From Sphingomonadales bacterium (lineage in GTDB: Bacteria > Pseudomonadota > Alphaproteobacteria > Sphingomonadales > Sphingomonadaceae): 64,000 nucleotides of DNA. A program made the translations under genes and the position numbers. This document shows, one piece after another, positions 35,937-45,866 of the stretch (within the stretch, counting starts at the first letter, position 1; the number at the start of each line of letters is the position of its first letter). The notes under the pieces are model-generated. The model saw nothing but the letters and a program-made list of their open reading frames with translations, had not been told where the DNA came from and did no database searches. The stretch lies in assembly GCA_016704425.1 (NCBI GenBank), contig JADJAC010000004.1:62001-126000 (forward strand), given 5' to 3'.

Positions 35937-38068
35937 TTAGAAGTCGAACGTCAGCCGGGCACCGAAAGTCCGGGGAGGCCCGAGCTGGGTTGCTGTGGGA
36001 CCAGGTATGCCTCCGATGGCAGATGATCCGGGGACCGCCCTGTTGAGGAGGTTCTTGCCCCAGATGCCCAAGCTCCAGCGATCGTTGTCGCTGTAGTAGG
36101 TCAATGAAGCGTCAACCAATGTGAAGTCACCGAGAAGGTCGCCGGGAACGAGCGCAAAGTCTCCCCAGTAAGACGATTCATACCTGGCATCGGCTCGTGC
36201 CCGGATGTAACCCGAACGCATGGTGAAATCGTGGGAATAGCCAGCCGTGACAGTCCACCTGGGAGCAAACGCAATCGAATTGCCACTGTAGCTGACCCCA
36301 TTCGGCTGCACGAAATCCTTGTAGGTGCCGTGCACGTAACCTACCGAAACATTCAATTGATCGGCAGATGCCGGCTTCACGACGAGATCGGCCTGAAAGC
36401 CGTAGATTTCCGTGCGCTTCGCGTTGAAGATCGGATTGAAGGCAGCGCTGATATCGTAGCTCTGCTGCAGCAAGTCATTGTACCTGTAGAAGTATCCCTC
36501 CAAATTGAGCTGGACCATGTCGTTCAGGAACCGGGATTTTATGCCCGCCGAGAACGCATTGAGGGTCGAAGGCTTTACCGCATTGTCGAACGTGGCGGAA
36601 TTCGCCTTCTCGTTGTAGGTTCCCGGCGTGTATCCGGTCTGGAAGCCAGCGTAACCCAGAACCTTGGGCGTGATGTCATAATCGACCCCAACCTTGAAAT
36701 CGACGTGGCGGTAGCTCTTGTCGAAATCATAGAGCGCGCTGTCGTAAGCAACGCCCGCACCTTCACGCTTGAAATAGCTGGCCCGTGCTCCTGCAGTAAC
36801 CCGCAGCCGGTCGGTTGCCGAATAGGTCAACTGGCCAAATGCCGATAGATTATCGAGGCGATTACGCGTCACATTACTGATGAAAACACCACCGCCAAAC
36901 AGTCCGAAAGCTCCGCTGTTGGTCAGGCGCGATCCATACAGACCGACCAGCCAGCGCACTTTGCCGGCTTCTCCGGCAAGACGGAACTCCTGGGTGACTT
37001 GCTCATACTTCGAAGTCAGTCTCGCGGGGATCGAAGTCAGCCAGAAATTCTGATCGGAATCGATGTATTGATAGGAGGTGATGGAGGTCAGTGTTGTGCT
37101 GCCGATTTTTGCATCGAGCTGCGCGCCGGCCACGTAGTTGTCGTAGCTCTGCCCAAGCGCAGTGATTGCCCCGAACGGAGCCAGGGGTGCCAGCGCCCCT
37201 GTGCGAGTATCATCCCACGGATCATTCGGATTCAGATAGGCCCCGTTCCGGACGCTGAACGTCGCCGCATCGAACGATCTGGTCACAACGTTGATTGGGC
37301 TGCCGTCCTTTGTCGCGACAGATCCCCAAAGATACACTGAAACAGTGCCGGACGGTGAGTACAGAGCGGAAAGGCGGGCCGTAAAGTCTTTCTGAGAATT
37401 CGCGCCGCTCCTCTGATAGCCATCGTGCCGCACGTAATCGACAGCGCCGCGTATCGCCAATTCCTCCGAGACTGGAATGTTCTGCACAGCCGTTGCGTGG
37501 AACAAGCCGTAGTTCCCGCCCTCAGCGATCAGCTTTGTCTCGTAACGATCAGACGGGCGATTGAAATTGACGTTTACCGTGCCACCCATTGCGGTGCCAC
37601 CATAAAGAGTACCTTGTGGGCCAGGCAGCACTTCAATCTGCGCCACATCGAGGAAACCCGCGCTTGCGCCCTCGCGCGGCGTCGAGACGCCGTTCACGTT
37701 TAGGGCGACAACTGGCTGTACGTTGGCGAAGTCAAGGGAGGCGCCCACACCCGGATGAAGATCTGCACGGACTGCTGCTCGATCTGGAAGCGCGCACTCG
37801 GCACCAACGCTTGCGCGGCCGGGAGATCGCTAATCCCGCGGGCAACCAGGGTATCGCCCGTAATGGCAGTAATCGCAGCAGGTGTCTTTTGTAGCCGCGT
37901 GGAGCGCTTTTCCGCGGTGACAATGATGTCTTGTACACCCTCGCCATCGTCATTTGCGGCGTCAGCGACGTCCGGTTGCTGCGGGAGAGCCTCCTGGGCG
38001 AAGGCTGCTCCGCCGTGGCTAAGCGCCAGAACCGAAACACAACAAGCGAACTTTTGCTTCCAAGTCAT
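35937..38068 (-). pseudogene. TonB-dependent receptor, frameshifted in the plug domain
   Basis: From ATG 38068 (after AGGGAG) the signal peptide CCVSVLALSHGGAAFAQ, the TonB-box-like DIIVTAEKRSTRLQKTPAAI and the start of the plug are read up to VQIFIR. One G is missing at 37750-37752; the rest (GASLDFANVQP, IEVLPGPQGTLYGGTAMGGTV and the barrel to the terminal FGARLTFDF) continues in another frame. Restored, the receptor has about 709 residues. It lies beside the S15-type hydrolase gene and probably imported the island substrate. Confidence 0.85.
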
Positions 38069-38093
38069 ACAAAATCTCCCTCGCAAATGATTT

Positions 38094-38117
38094 ATAGTAT
38101 TCAAAATTTGATACTAT
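38094..38117. promoter_or_regulatory. Operator-like palindrome before the frameshifted TonB receptor gene
   Basis: ATAGTATTCAAA (38094-38105) and TTTGATACTAT (38107-38117) form an almost perfect palindrome, one base short in one arm, 26 bp upstream of the receptor start in a very AT-rich 120-bp gap. It could be the target of the LysR or TetR regulator of this block. Function inferred from position. Confidence 0.45.
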
Positions 38118-38189
38118 ATAACCGTATGTCATAGATTCTTTGCGGCACAACCCATATTTTTATTCAGAACCGCACCATATCGCGGCGAT

Positions 38190-39911
38190 TCAAAATCTTG
38201 GCTGTTCATTCAAATCTCCCGCTTCTGAAATGTAGGTTCCGATGCGGTTGCCCTTCACGACAGGCACGAACAATGCGGATGGATGCTCCGCGTCGTGATG
38301 GATGGTCACCCATGAAGGACGCTGCTGGACGACATGCCCCTTGCCCAACCGGGCGAAGAACGTATCTGATCGATCAGTGTCGCTGGAACTCACGCCGAGC
38401 GCCAGGCGATGCCCCTGCTTGAACACATTTGCTGTCGGAATCAGGTTGATGTCGAAGCGATGGGGCGCGCCAGGCGTAAGTTCAGCTTGCGCGTTAAAGG
38501 GATACTGCCAGAGCCACTGCTTCGAGAGCTCCGGATCAGTCTTGCGCATACTTCCTTTGAGCCAGCCGCGCGTCAGGAGCGTGCGTTCGCCGTCGGGAGC
38601 GATTGCCCATAACGTCAGAAAGAGCAGCAACTCGGGCTGAGTGCTCGACGCATAGATCGTTGCGGTAAGCGGGCCGACAACTTCGGTCTCCTCCACCATT
38701 GGCGGCGTGGTGAACAGGATTCCGCCACGTTCGTTGTACCGGTTGTCCTCATAGCTCGTGCCACCTTCATGCGGCCAGTGCTCATGCTCCGACAGAAGCC
38801 CCTTGAAGTGCAGATAGAAGGGCTGCCAGACTGTTTCTGGTAGCGGCCAAGCGTGGCTCTGCTTCCAGTTACCACCGCTACCCATCACGTAGAGATTGAC
38901 GGCAGGTTCCTCGAGATAGCCTGTATCATTGCCTTTGAGCCAGTGATCGAACCAGCGCAGGGACTCCATCGCATACTGATAAATGGGTCGATCGAGATAC
39001 ATCGGAGGTCCAACGACCAGCTTCTTTGGCGCGGAGAGTTTTTCCCAAGCCCTGAATTCGCCGGGCAAATGCAACATGTACATGTCCCAGGAAGCACCGA
39101 TCATCATCGGGACTCGGATGTCTTCAAGGCGAGGATTGCGCTCGGCCCAATAGGGCCCATCGTGCGCGTTGATGAGCACGTCGATAATGAGTGGATGGCC
39201 GCCCTCCTCGGGAGCATTGATCGCCTTTGCGAGGGCGGGAACTGCCATCAGATCCTGATCAGCGCGCAGCTCTTCGATCCGGCGATTGTACTCGTCTTCA
39301 CCCAGGGCATCGCGCGACCAGCCTTTGATTCTCGATCCATCGAGATGCTCAGCCCAACTCGTCAGGAAGCCGGCAGCAAGGATGCCGCCGTGATAGAACT
39401 TGTCGCGATAGAAATCATTGTAGCCGTAAAGCCCGAACACCGCCTTCAGTGCGGGGGGATTGCGCGCAGCCACCTGCTTCGCGCAGACCGAGAAATAAGA
39501 CGCACCGAACATGCCGACGCCGCCCGTGCACCACGGCTGCTCGGCAACCCAGGCGATGACCTCGACGACATCGTCGACCTCGCGCGGGCTGTAATGAGCG
39601 TAGACGCCTTCCGACTGCCCCGTGCCGCGCGCGTTGACGATCACATGAACATAGCCCCGCCGGACGAAGAAGTTGGGATCTCCCGCCTCGGCCTGGGCAT
39701 TGGGAAAGGTGATCGCCTTTGGAATCGACGGGGCGGATTGCATTGCCTGATCGTAGGCGTGGACGCCGATGATCGCGGGAAAGCTACCAGCCGATGCCGG
39801 GCGGAACACGTCAACTGAGATGCGGACACCATCCGACATCTCGACCTTGACGTTTCGCTCGATCACAACCCCATGTTCGCGGGGCGACAAATGCCAATCG
39901 AGGGAGAACAT
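38190..39911 (-). CDS. CocE/NonD-family hydrolase (peptidase S15 type)
   Basis: A 573-residue serine hydrolase of the cocaine esterase/X-Pro dipeptidyl-peptidase (S15) family. N-terminal MSDGVRISVDVFRP and VIVNARGTGQSEG, the nucleophile motif GMFGASYFSVCAKQVAA (Ser in GASY), a late Asp/His pair around DHWLKGNDTG and the C-terminal beta domain (VVGPLTATIYASS, HRLALGVSSSD) are all present. There is no signal peptide, so it is cytoplasmic. Known members cut amides or esters; the substrate is unknown. The gene starts 4 bp after the GlcG-like gene. Confidence 0.85.
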   Translation of the reverse strand: MFSLDWHLSPREHGVVIERNVKVEMSDGVRISVDVFRPASAGSFPAIIGVHAYDQAMQSAPSIPKAITFPNAQAEAGDPNFFVRRGYVHVIVNARGTGQSEGVYAHYSPREVDDVVEVIAWVAEQPWCTGGVGMFGASYFSVCAKQVAARNPPALKAVFGLYGYNDFYRDKFYHGGILAAGFLTSWAEHLDGSRIKGWSRDALGEDEYNRRIEELRADQDLMAVPALAKAINAPEEGGHPLIIDVLINAHDGPYWAERNPRLEDIRVPMMIGASWDMYMLHLPGEFRAWEKLSAPKKLVVGPPMYLDRPIYQYAMESLRWFDHWLKGNDTGYLEEPAVNLYVMGSGGNWKQSHAWPLPETVWQPFYLHFKGLLSEHEHWPHEGGTSYEDNRYNERGGILFTTPPMVEETEVVGPLTATIYASSTQPELLLFLTLWAIAPDGERTLLTRGWLKGSMRKTDPELSKQWLWQYPFNAQAELTPGAPHRFDINLIPTANVFKQGHRLALGVSSSDTDRSDTFFARLGKGHVVQQRPSWVTIHHDAEHPSALFVPVVKGNRIGTYISEAGDLNEQPRF

Positions 39912-39914
39912 GCG

Positions 39915-40349
39915 TTAGGCCTTCAGGCCGGCGAGCGCAGCTTCTGCAACCGCCAGATCCATTTCCGCCGTCGCGCCGCTGACGCCAACAGCACCTACGC
40001 AAACGCCATCGACCAAGATGGGCAGGCCACCGTCGATCACCGAGAAATCGGCCAGATGGGGCATCGTGATTGCCGAGCCCTCATCCGACCCGACGAAGGC
40101 CCGCACTCCGGCGGTCGGCGCCCCGGTTACCGCCGCCGTCCAGGCCTTCTTGAAGGCCACCTGATAAGGCAGAACGGTCGCGCCATCCATGTGGGCGACT
40201 GCCTTGATTTGCCCCGAGCGATCTACCGCCACAACGCACATGGGCACCCCCATCCGCTCGGCTTCGTTGACGCCTGCGGCGACAATCTTCTGCGCGGCTT
40301 TGAGCGACAGCATTAGGGACGGTGCAGCAATATTCGCATAATCGGTCAT
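39915..40349 (-). CDS. GlcG/HbpS-family protein
   Basis: A 144-residue protein of the GlcG/HbpS family: LKAAQKIVAAGVNEAERMGVPMCVVAVDRSGQI at the start, FKKAWTAA in the middle and FSVIDGGLPILVDGVCVGAVGVSGAT near the end. Family members bind heme or cobalamin-like ligands or accompany catabolic enzymes, but their role is poorly defined. It is followed after 3 bp by the CocE/NonD gene, so the two form one unit. Confidence 0.8.
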   Translation of the reverse strand: MTDYANIAAPSLMLSLKAAQKIVAAGVNEAERMGVPMCVVAVDRSGQIKAVAHMDGATVLPYQVAFKKAWTAAVTGAPTAGVRAFVGSDEGSAITMPHLADFSVIDGGLPILVDGVCVGAVGVSGATAEMDLAVAEAALAGLKA

Positions 40350-40568
40350 GAGGCATCTTTCCAGAGAACTGAATTGATCGGGTCAGACCTGCCTCGCTTC
40401 AAAAGGGAGGGAATCGCTGACCTGCCTCACCATCAACGACGCGGTGGCATGCGTAAAATTGTTGTTATGAATGGCTCGTATTAAGCAGCATTATCGGAAA
40501 GTGATCGCACGTGCGCTTGCGATGCCCTGCAATCGCGGTCGCTAATAACAACTATGACGATGTCGAGA

Positions 40569-41513
40569 TTATCGTTGGGAATCAAAGGCAGAAGACTGCG
40601 AGAAGCCCTTCAGGAAATTGCGCAGCCACATATGTGCCGGGTCATTATCGTTACGGCGGTGCCAGATAAGTTTATGATTGAGTGGCGCAAGTTTGAACGG
40701 CGGCTCGAAGATTGCGATCTTGCTAAAGTGAGCCGATCGTTGTGCGACTTGGCGCGGCACTACCGCGGTCATCGAGGTGCCAATCAAGGCTTCAATCGCC
40801 AAAGCGTAGGTGGAAACAAGCAATGCCGTCCGTGGTCGCTCTCGCATTGTGCTCAAAGCGCGTTCGACCGTACTGCGAAAGTCACCTCCAAAGCGTGTTT
40901 CGACGTGATCGGTCGAGCAGAAGGCTTCATAAGTTACACCATTGCGAAAGCACGTATTCGACTGATCGACGACCAAGACATATTGGTCGGAGTAAAGTGG
41001 CTCGTTCGCAAGCAAGTCAGCGTCACTGATGGGATCCCACAGACCAGGCTCGTAAAGCTGAACTGCTAGGTCGACTTCACCGTCTTGAAGCCGCCGAAGC
41101 AGGCCCGCTGTCACGAAGATGTCGATCTGGCAGCAAAGATTTGGTGCCGCTCGTCTGAGGCTTCGCATTGCCGGAACCCCGAATATCTCGGCGACCGAAC
41201 TGGACATGAGCAGGCGGAAGTTTCGGCTATCGTTTTCCGGGTTGAATTCGGACTGCCGATTGAGGACCGCTCGGATGTCGAAAAGCAGCTCCTTGACTGG
41301 TTGCACCATTTGCTGACCAAACGGCGTGAGCTCCATTTGCCGACCGACTCTTTCCAACAGCTGGTCGGAAAACTGCGTGCGCAATTTGCTGAGTGCTATG
41401 CTCATTGCCGGCTGGGTGACGCACAGCCGAGACGCGGCCCGGGTCACGCTGCGCTCCGTCAGAAGCGCATCCAGCGCAACCAGGAGATTAAGATCCATCC
41501 CATCAAAATGCAT
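40569..41513 (-). CDS. LysR-family transcriptional regulator
   Basis: A 314-residue LysR regulator with the N-terminal helix-turn-helix MDLNLLVALDALLTERSVTRAASRLCVTQPAMSIALSKLR and a periplasmic-binding-like effector domain. The NodD/LinR-type opening is common in aromatic catabolic clusters. ATG 41513 follows AAGG at 8 nt. It lies upstream of the GlcG/CocE unit in the same direction; the 219-bp gap 40350-40568 has no gene and presumably holds the promoter of that unit. Confidence 0.88.
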   Translation of the reverse strand: MHFDGMDLNLLVALDALLTERSVTRAASRLCVTQPAMSIALSKLRTQFSDQLLERVGRQMELTPFGQQMVQPVKELLFDIRAVLNRQSEFNPENDSRNFRLLMSSSVAEIFGVPAMRSLRRAAPNLCCQIDIFVTAGLLRRLQDGEVDLAVQLYEPGLWDPISDADLLANEPLYSDQYVLVVDQSNTCFRNGVTYEAFCSTDHVETRFGGDFRSTVERALSTMRERPRTALLVSTYALAIEALIGTSMTAVVPRQVAQRSAHFSKIAIFEPPFKLAPLNHKLIWHRRNDNDPAHMWLRNFLKGFSQSSAFDSQR

Positions 41514-41622
41514 CCTGTTGCCTTCTTTGCATCCGCGCCTGCGCTTCAACCGGCGAAGTTGAAACAGACTCCGTTGCTAGCGGCGCCGGCGTTTCGATCG
41601 GCACATGTGAGCAAGGATCTGG

Positions 41623-42391
41623 TCAATTGACCAGATATCCGCCGTCAACAGGCACCGCGGCGCCATTGATGAAAGATGCGTGGTCAGAAAGCAACCATGC
41701 CACAGCTTCGCCGATTTCACGCGGCGCAGGGAACCGGCCCATCAAATGGCGGTCCTTCGATCGTCCCAGGAATGCCTTGAACTCGGGCTGCTCTGCCAGG
41801 CGCGAAATGAGGTCGGTCTCCACGATACCCGGCAACACGCTGTTGACACGGATGTTTCGCCCGCCAAGTTCAACAGCGGCGGCGCGAGTAAGGCCCACCA
41901 CGCCGTGTTTGGCCGATACGTATTCGGCGGCATTGGCGATCGCGATCTGAGCAAGGCCGGAAGCAGTGTTGACAATCGCACCCCCGCCGCTGCGCAACAT
42001 TGCAGGCGCCTGGTGCTTGATACAGAGAAAGACGGCGGTCAGATCGATCCGCAGAGCGCGTTCCCACTGTTCCAGACTGAGTTCGGTGAGGGGGAATGTT
42101 GCTCTGCTCCACACCGGCATTGTTGAACGCCCCGTCGAGCCGACCATAATGTTCGAGAGTTTCCGCCACCAATTGCTCGATGGCCGTTTCCGACTCGAGA
42201 TCAGCTTCGAGGTAGATGGCCTCGCCGCGAGCTTTGCAGACGCTTTTCGCGACAGCTTCACCAGCAGTCTGGTTGATATCGCTCACCACCAGTCGCGCGC
42301 CATGTTCAGCAAGGACTGCGCAGGCTGCCGAGCCAATCCCCCCGCCACCGCCTGTCACGAGGATCACCTTTCCATCGAGCATCTTCTTCAT
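41623..42391 (-). pseudogene. Short-chain dehydrogenase/reductase, frameshifted
   Basis: From ATG 42391 (after AGAGAGGA) come the cofactor site VTGGGGGIGSAACAVLAEHG and NNAGVEQSNIP. An extra C in a run of five (42090-42094 on the plus strand as G) then shifts the frame. The other frame continues LTELSLEQWERALRIDLTAVFLC, NTASGLAQ, YVSAKHGVVGLTRAA (YxxxK) and VDGGYLVN to the stop. Restored, it is a normal 255-residue SDR. Confidence 0.85.
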
Positions 42392-42424
42392 CAGCCATCC
42401 TCTCTTCATGAATGAGCCACCTGC

Positions 42425-43047
42425 TCACCGAACAACGATTCCAGCAGCAAGTCTGATCTGCTTGTCGAACGTCTCCGACACGTCCTCGGCACTGACCACG
42501 CCCAGCAGAACGCGCTCATATGCATCGCCGAGCGAAGCCCAGAAGAACGCGCCAGCGCGCAACCGCGCTTCCTCGGGGCAGTACAGCTTCGCGAGGATCC
42601 GCTCGATCACGGTAATGGCCTGGCCCGGTCCTCCCTCGTAGAAGATGTCCCCAAGGCCGCTGAAATGGTTTATCTCACCGACCATCATGCGAAAGAGCAT
42701 GACAATGTCTCGTCGGGTAATCAGGTCGACCACGATGTGGCCGTAGTCGATTAGCATCGACTTCGCTTCCTCGGGGGTTTCCGCGCACTCATAGCGATCC
42801 GGCGTCAGCATTTCTGGCACTGATCATTCAGGCAGGCGATGAACAGCGTCCGCTTGTCGGCGTACTGACGATACACCGTCATTTTGCCCACGCCGGCTTC
42901 TTGCGCGATGCCATCCATGCTTGCGCGCTCGTACCCACTGCTGAGGAACACGCGCTGGGCCGCCTCAAGGATCTGGGCTCGTTTTTGCGCAACGCGGGCA
43001 AACCGTTTGTCGTCTGGATTCCACTGGCGACGATTTTCATTCTTCAT
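42425..43047 (-). pseudogene. TetR-family regulator, frameshifted
   Basis: From ATG 43047 the TetR DNA-binding domain is complete (RAQILEAAQRVFLSSGYERASMDGIAQEAGVGKMTVYRQYADKRTLF). At about 42820 the frame is lost after ACLNDQ, where one base is missing. The ligand domain continues in another frame (PEMLTPDRYECAET to AAGIVVR). Combined length is about 207 residues, normal for TetR. It is divergent from the HsaA-like gene, and loss of function would derepress that unit (inference). Confidence 0.8.
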
Positions 43048-43048
43048 A

Positions 43049-43073
43049 ATGATACGATACCGTCTTGTCTCAT
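43049..43073. promoter_or_regulatory. Imperfect palindrome between the TetR and HsaA-like genes
   Basis: ATGATAC (43049-43055) and GTCTCAT (43067-43073) are imperfect inverted arms around CGATACCGTCT, placed just upstream of the TetR start in the divergent 173-bp gap. This is where a TetR operator would be expected. Weak evidence. Confidence 0.3.
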
Positions 43074-43220
43074 ATGGAATGAGGTTCTATTATAGCCCGA
43101 CTCGCGACGCAAGTGAGAAGTTGGATCAGTCATGCGAGCGCGGGGGGATAATTTCGAGATTCGGCAACAGCGAACGCCCTCTGCAATTCCGGGCAGGTCG
43201 CGGAAACAAGGAGATGGATC

Positions 43221-44447
43221 TTGAGCTCATTGGATTATGCAGTGGACAGCGCTTTCAGCTATCCCAACCAACAAAATACCGAGTTCTGCGCGCGGGCCGC
43301 AGCGCTTCGTGATCTCATCAAGGTCGAAGCTGGCAAAGAGGAAAATCGCGGGGCAACATCGCTGAGAGCAGTCGAAGCGATGCGCGAGGCCGGGTTCTAC
43401 TGGTTGCTGGTGCCTGAAGCCCTTGGCGGTGCCAACACCGGGGTCAGCGAAATCACGGCGCTGGCCGAGGAGGTTTCAAGTGCGGACTCCTCAACTGGCT
43501 GGTCGCTCGCCGCTCAAAGCATTGCCACCATGGTCGCTGCCACTTTCTGCTCAGATGCTCACGTCGAACGGATGTTCGGGGGCGCGCGCCTGCCGGTGAT
43601 GAGCGCAACCTATGCGCCGACCGGCAAGGCGGTGCAGTCGGGGGACAACTACGTCGGCAGCGGGCGCTACAGCTTCGGCAGCGGCATTTCCCATGCCGAT
43701 TGGGTATCATCGGCCTTTGTGCTGCAGGAAGGCGGCAAACCGGTACTGCAGGAAGACGGCCAACCGCGTGTGGTCGGCGCCTTTCTGCCTGCAGAGAAAG
43801 TGAACATCCTCGGCAACTGGGACGTTGTTGGGATGGAGGCGACTGGCAGTTTCGATTACGAAGTGCCTGAGCAGGCCTTCCCCCTCGACTGGACTTTCAA
43901 CCAATACTGGACTGAGCCGATGCGGCAATCGAGGGCCGCAACGATCGGCACTCTGGTTGCAGTTTGCGCCGCTCACGCCGGCGTAGCGCTGGGAGTTGCG
44001 AGGCGCTCGCTTCACGAAGCGGCGCATTCGGCAAGTTTGAAGAAGCGTCTTTATGCGACGGCCTCCATCGCTGACACACCGACGTTCAAGATTGACTTCA
44101 TTCGGAACGAAGCTCTTTTCCAAGCAGCGCGAGCCAGGACTTACGACCTACTCGCCAAGGTCGATCGCAAGGCTGACGATAATCAGCCGCTTACCGAGGG
44201 TGAGATTCAGCAACTCCGGCAGGTGACGACCTGGACTCATCAAGTTTGCCGCGATGTCGCGCTGCTGGCATACAGCTTGGTTTCTTCGTCGCTTCGTCGA
44301 CCGAGCATTCTGGCGCGTAATGCAATGGACGCAGCTGTCGCGGGCCAGCATTTCATCGTCAACGATATGACAATGATCGATGCTGCCCCCGCCATCATAG
44401 ATCAATGGGCCGATGAGAGCGCCCAGAGCGTGGGAGGCCTCTGGTGA
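43221..44447 (+). CDS. HsaA-like flavin-dependent monooxygenase (acyl-CoA dehydrogenase fold)
   Basis: A 408-residue oxygenase component of a two-component system that hydroxylates a phenolic ring using reduced flavin. The fold is that of acyl-CoA dehydrogenases: LRAVEAMREAGFYWLLVPEALGG, STGWSLAAQSIATMVAA, YVGSGRYSFGSGISHADWV, and the C-terminal four-helix bundle ending GGLW. It starts at TTG 43221, 7 nt after AAGGAG; an ATG at 43214 is in another frame. Its stop overlaps the start of the extradiol dioxygenase (GTGA). The reductase may be the protein at 31374. Confidence 0.85.
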   Translation: MSSLDYAVDSAFSYPNQQNTEFCARAAALRDLIKVEAGKEENRGATSLRAVEAMREAGFYWLLVPEALGGANTGVSEITALAEEVSSADSSTGWSLAAQSIATMVAATFCSDAHVERMFGGARLPVMSATYAPTGKAVQSGDNYVGSGRYSFGSGISHADWVSSAFVLQEGGKPVLQEDGQPRVVGAFLPAEKVNILGNWDVVGMEATGSFDYEVPEQAFPLDWTFNQYWTEPMRQSRAATIGTLVAVCAAHAGVALGVARRSLHEAAHSASLKKRLYATASIADTPTFKIDFIRNEALFQAARARTYDLLAKVDRKADDNQPLTEGEIQQLRQVTTWTHQVCRDVALLAYSLVSSSLRRPSILARNAMDAAVAGQHFIVNDMTMIDAAPAIIDQWADESAQSVGGLW

Positions 44448-45412
44448 CCCAGGAACGACTTCGGGGGGCCGAACCGGTCGGTGTCCATTCGCTCGACCAT
44501 TTTGCGTTGACCGTACCGGATTTAGGGGAAGCAAAACGGTTCTTCAAGGCGTTTGGTCTCGAAGCAAAGGAAGAGGAAGGCACTCTTGAACTCTACACAT
44601 TTGGTTCTCACCACATGTGGGCAAGGCTGCAAAATGGTCCCGCCAAGCGTCTCCGCTATCTGAGCTTTGCTGCCTATGAAGAAGACCTGTCGAATTTCGA
44701 AGAACGGCTCGGCAAACTGGGCGTCGAGCGCGTTGACAGTCCCGAGGGCGCTCTGGACGAGGGCGGCATCTGGTTCCGGGACCTGAACGGCATCCCGGTG
44801 CAGATCAGGGTTGGCTGCAAGAAGACGCCGGATGCCAAGAAAGCGATACCGCCAGCTCAAGGGTGTGCAGCCGTTCGCAGCGCACCACTGCGGGGTTCAC
44901 TCCCACCTGTCCGCCCTTCGCGGCTGTCGCATATCCTCCTCCTGGTACCAGATGTCACGGCGGCAGTCGCATTCTACGAGAACATTCTTGGACTGCGACT
45001 TTCTGACAAATCCGGGGATGTTGTTGCCTTCACGCACGCGATGCACGGGTCCGATCACCACCTCATTGCCTTTGCGAAATCCAACGGGACTGGGCTTCAT
45101 CACTCGAGCTGGGACGTTCCGACGATCGACGACATCGGCCGGGGCGCTGGGCAGATGCAGGACGCAGGTTATGAACGGGGCTGGGGCGTCGGTCGCCACG
45201 TGCTGGGCTCCAATTACTTCTACTATGCGCGAGACCCCTGGGGCAGCTATGCAGAATACTCGTTCGATATCGACTACATTCCCGAAGGCACAACATGGGA
45301 GCCAACCTCACCGCATGAAGATAACTCGTTCTACCTGTGGGGCCCCAATCCGCCCGAGGATTTTACACACAATTACGAGTGGTCTGAGCCCGTCGATGTC
45401 CCTCAAGCTTGA
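44444..45412 (+). CDS. Extradiol dioxygenase, VOC superfamily
   Basis: A 322-residue two-domain ring-cleavage dioxygenase. The C-terminal domain keeps the Fe ligands: His in RLSHILLLVPD, His in HGSDHHLIAF and Glu in SYAEYSFDIDY, with active-site HHSSWDV. The N-terminal domain begins HSLDHFALTVPDLGEAKRFF. It starts at GTG 44444 inside the previous gene's last codons, so hydroxylation and ring cleavage are coupled at translation. It is the second extradiol enzyme of the island and is intact. Confidence 0.86.
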   Translation: MTQERLRGAEPVGVHSLDHFALTVPDLGEAKRFFKAFGLEAKEEEGTLELYTFGSHHMWARLQNGPAKRLRYLSFAAYEEDLSNFEERLGKLGVERVDSPEGALDEGGIWFRDLNGIPVQIRVGCKKTPDAKKAIPPAQGCAAVRSAPLRGSLPPVRPSRLSHILLLVPDVTAAVAFYENILGLRLSDKSGDVVAFTHAMHGSDHHLIAFAKSNGTGLHHSSWDVPTIDDIGRGAGQMQDAGYERGWGVGRHVLGSNYFYYARDPWGSYAEYSFDIDYIPEGTTWEPTSPHEDNSFYLWGPNPPEDFTHNYEWSEPVDVPQA

Positions 45413-45866
45413 GTAGGCTCGGGACTTTGTCAGGTTCGGACAAATGAATAGCGAGAAAGGCCCTTCAGCACGCCATTCGAGACATAGCCGCCCCCAGCCC
45501 CGAATTCCGAAAGCAGCCGTCAGCCCAGCCAAAAGCTAGCTGAACGGATGGCAGCTTTCGGGAAATCGGCGCTGCAACGCTAACGTAGGCTCTGTTCGCG
45601 GAAGTCGCCATTTGACTCATGGCTAGAACTCTCCGTTGCTAAAGGGTAGCGAGCTATACAGGGCTTACGAACTCAAGGTCCGATAAGGACGCTTATGCAA
45701 ATGCTAGGCCTTGGCCATCAATTGGACAGCCTACTACTAATCCCAGTTCGGACAGATGGGTCTTGGCGTGACCTCTGCTGCAGGTCGATGGTTGGGATTT
45801 GATTGCGATGGAGCTCCCTCCTTGAGCCCAGCAATTTGGCTCCTTTTTTTACGTTTCGAAAGTGAT
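45413..45866. other. Gene-free stretch between convergent units
   Basis: No gene is supported. A short inverted pair, CCGAAAGCAGCCGT at 45507-45520 and ACGGATGGCAGCTTTCGG at 45544-45561, belongs to a dispersed repeat (family 3) also seen at 23664, 61431 and 63651. It could act as a terminator for both convergent units. Confidence 0.45.
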
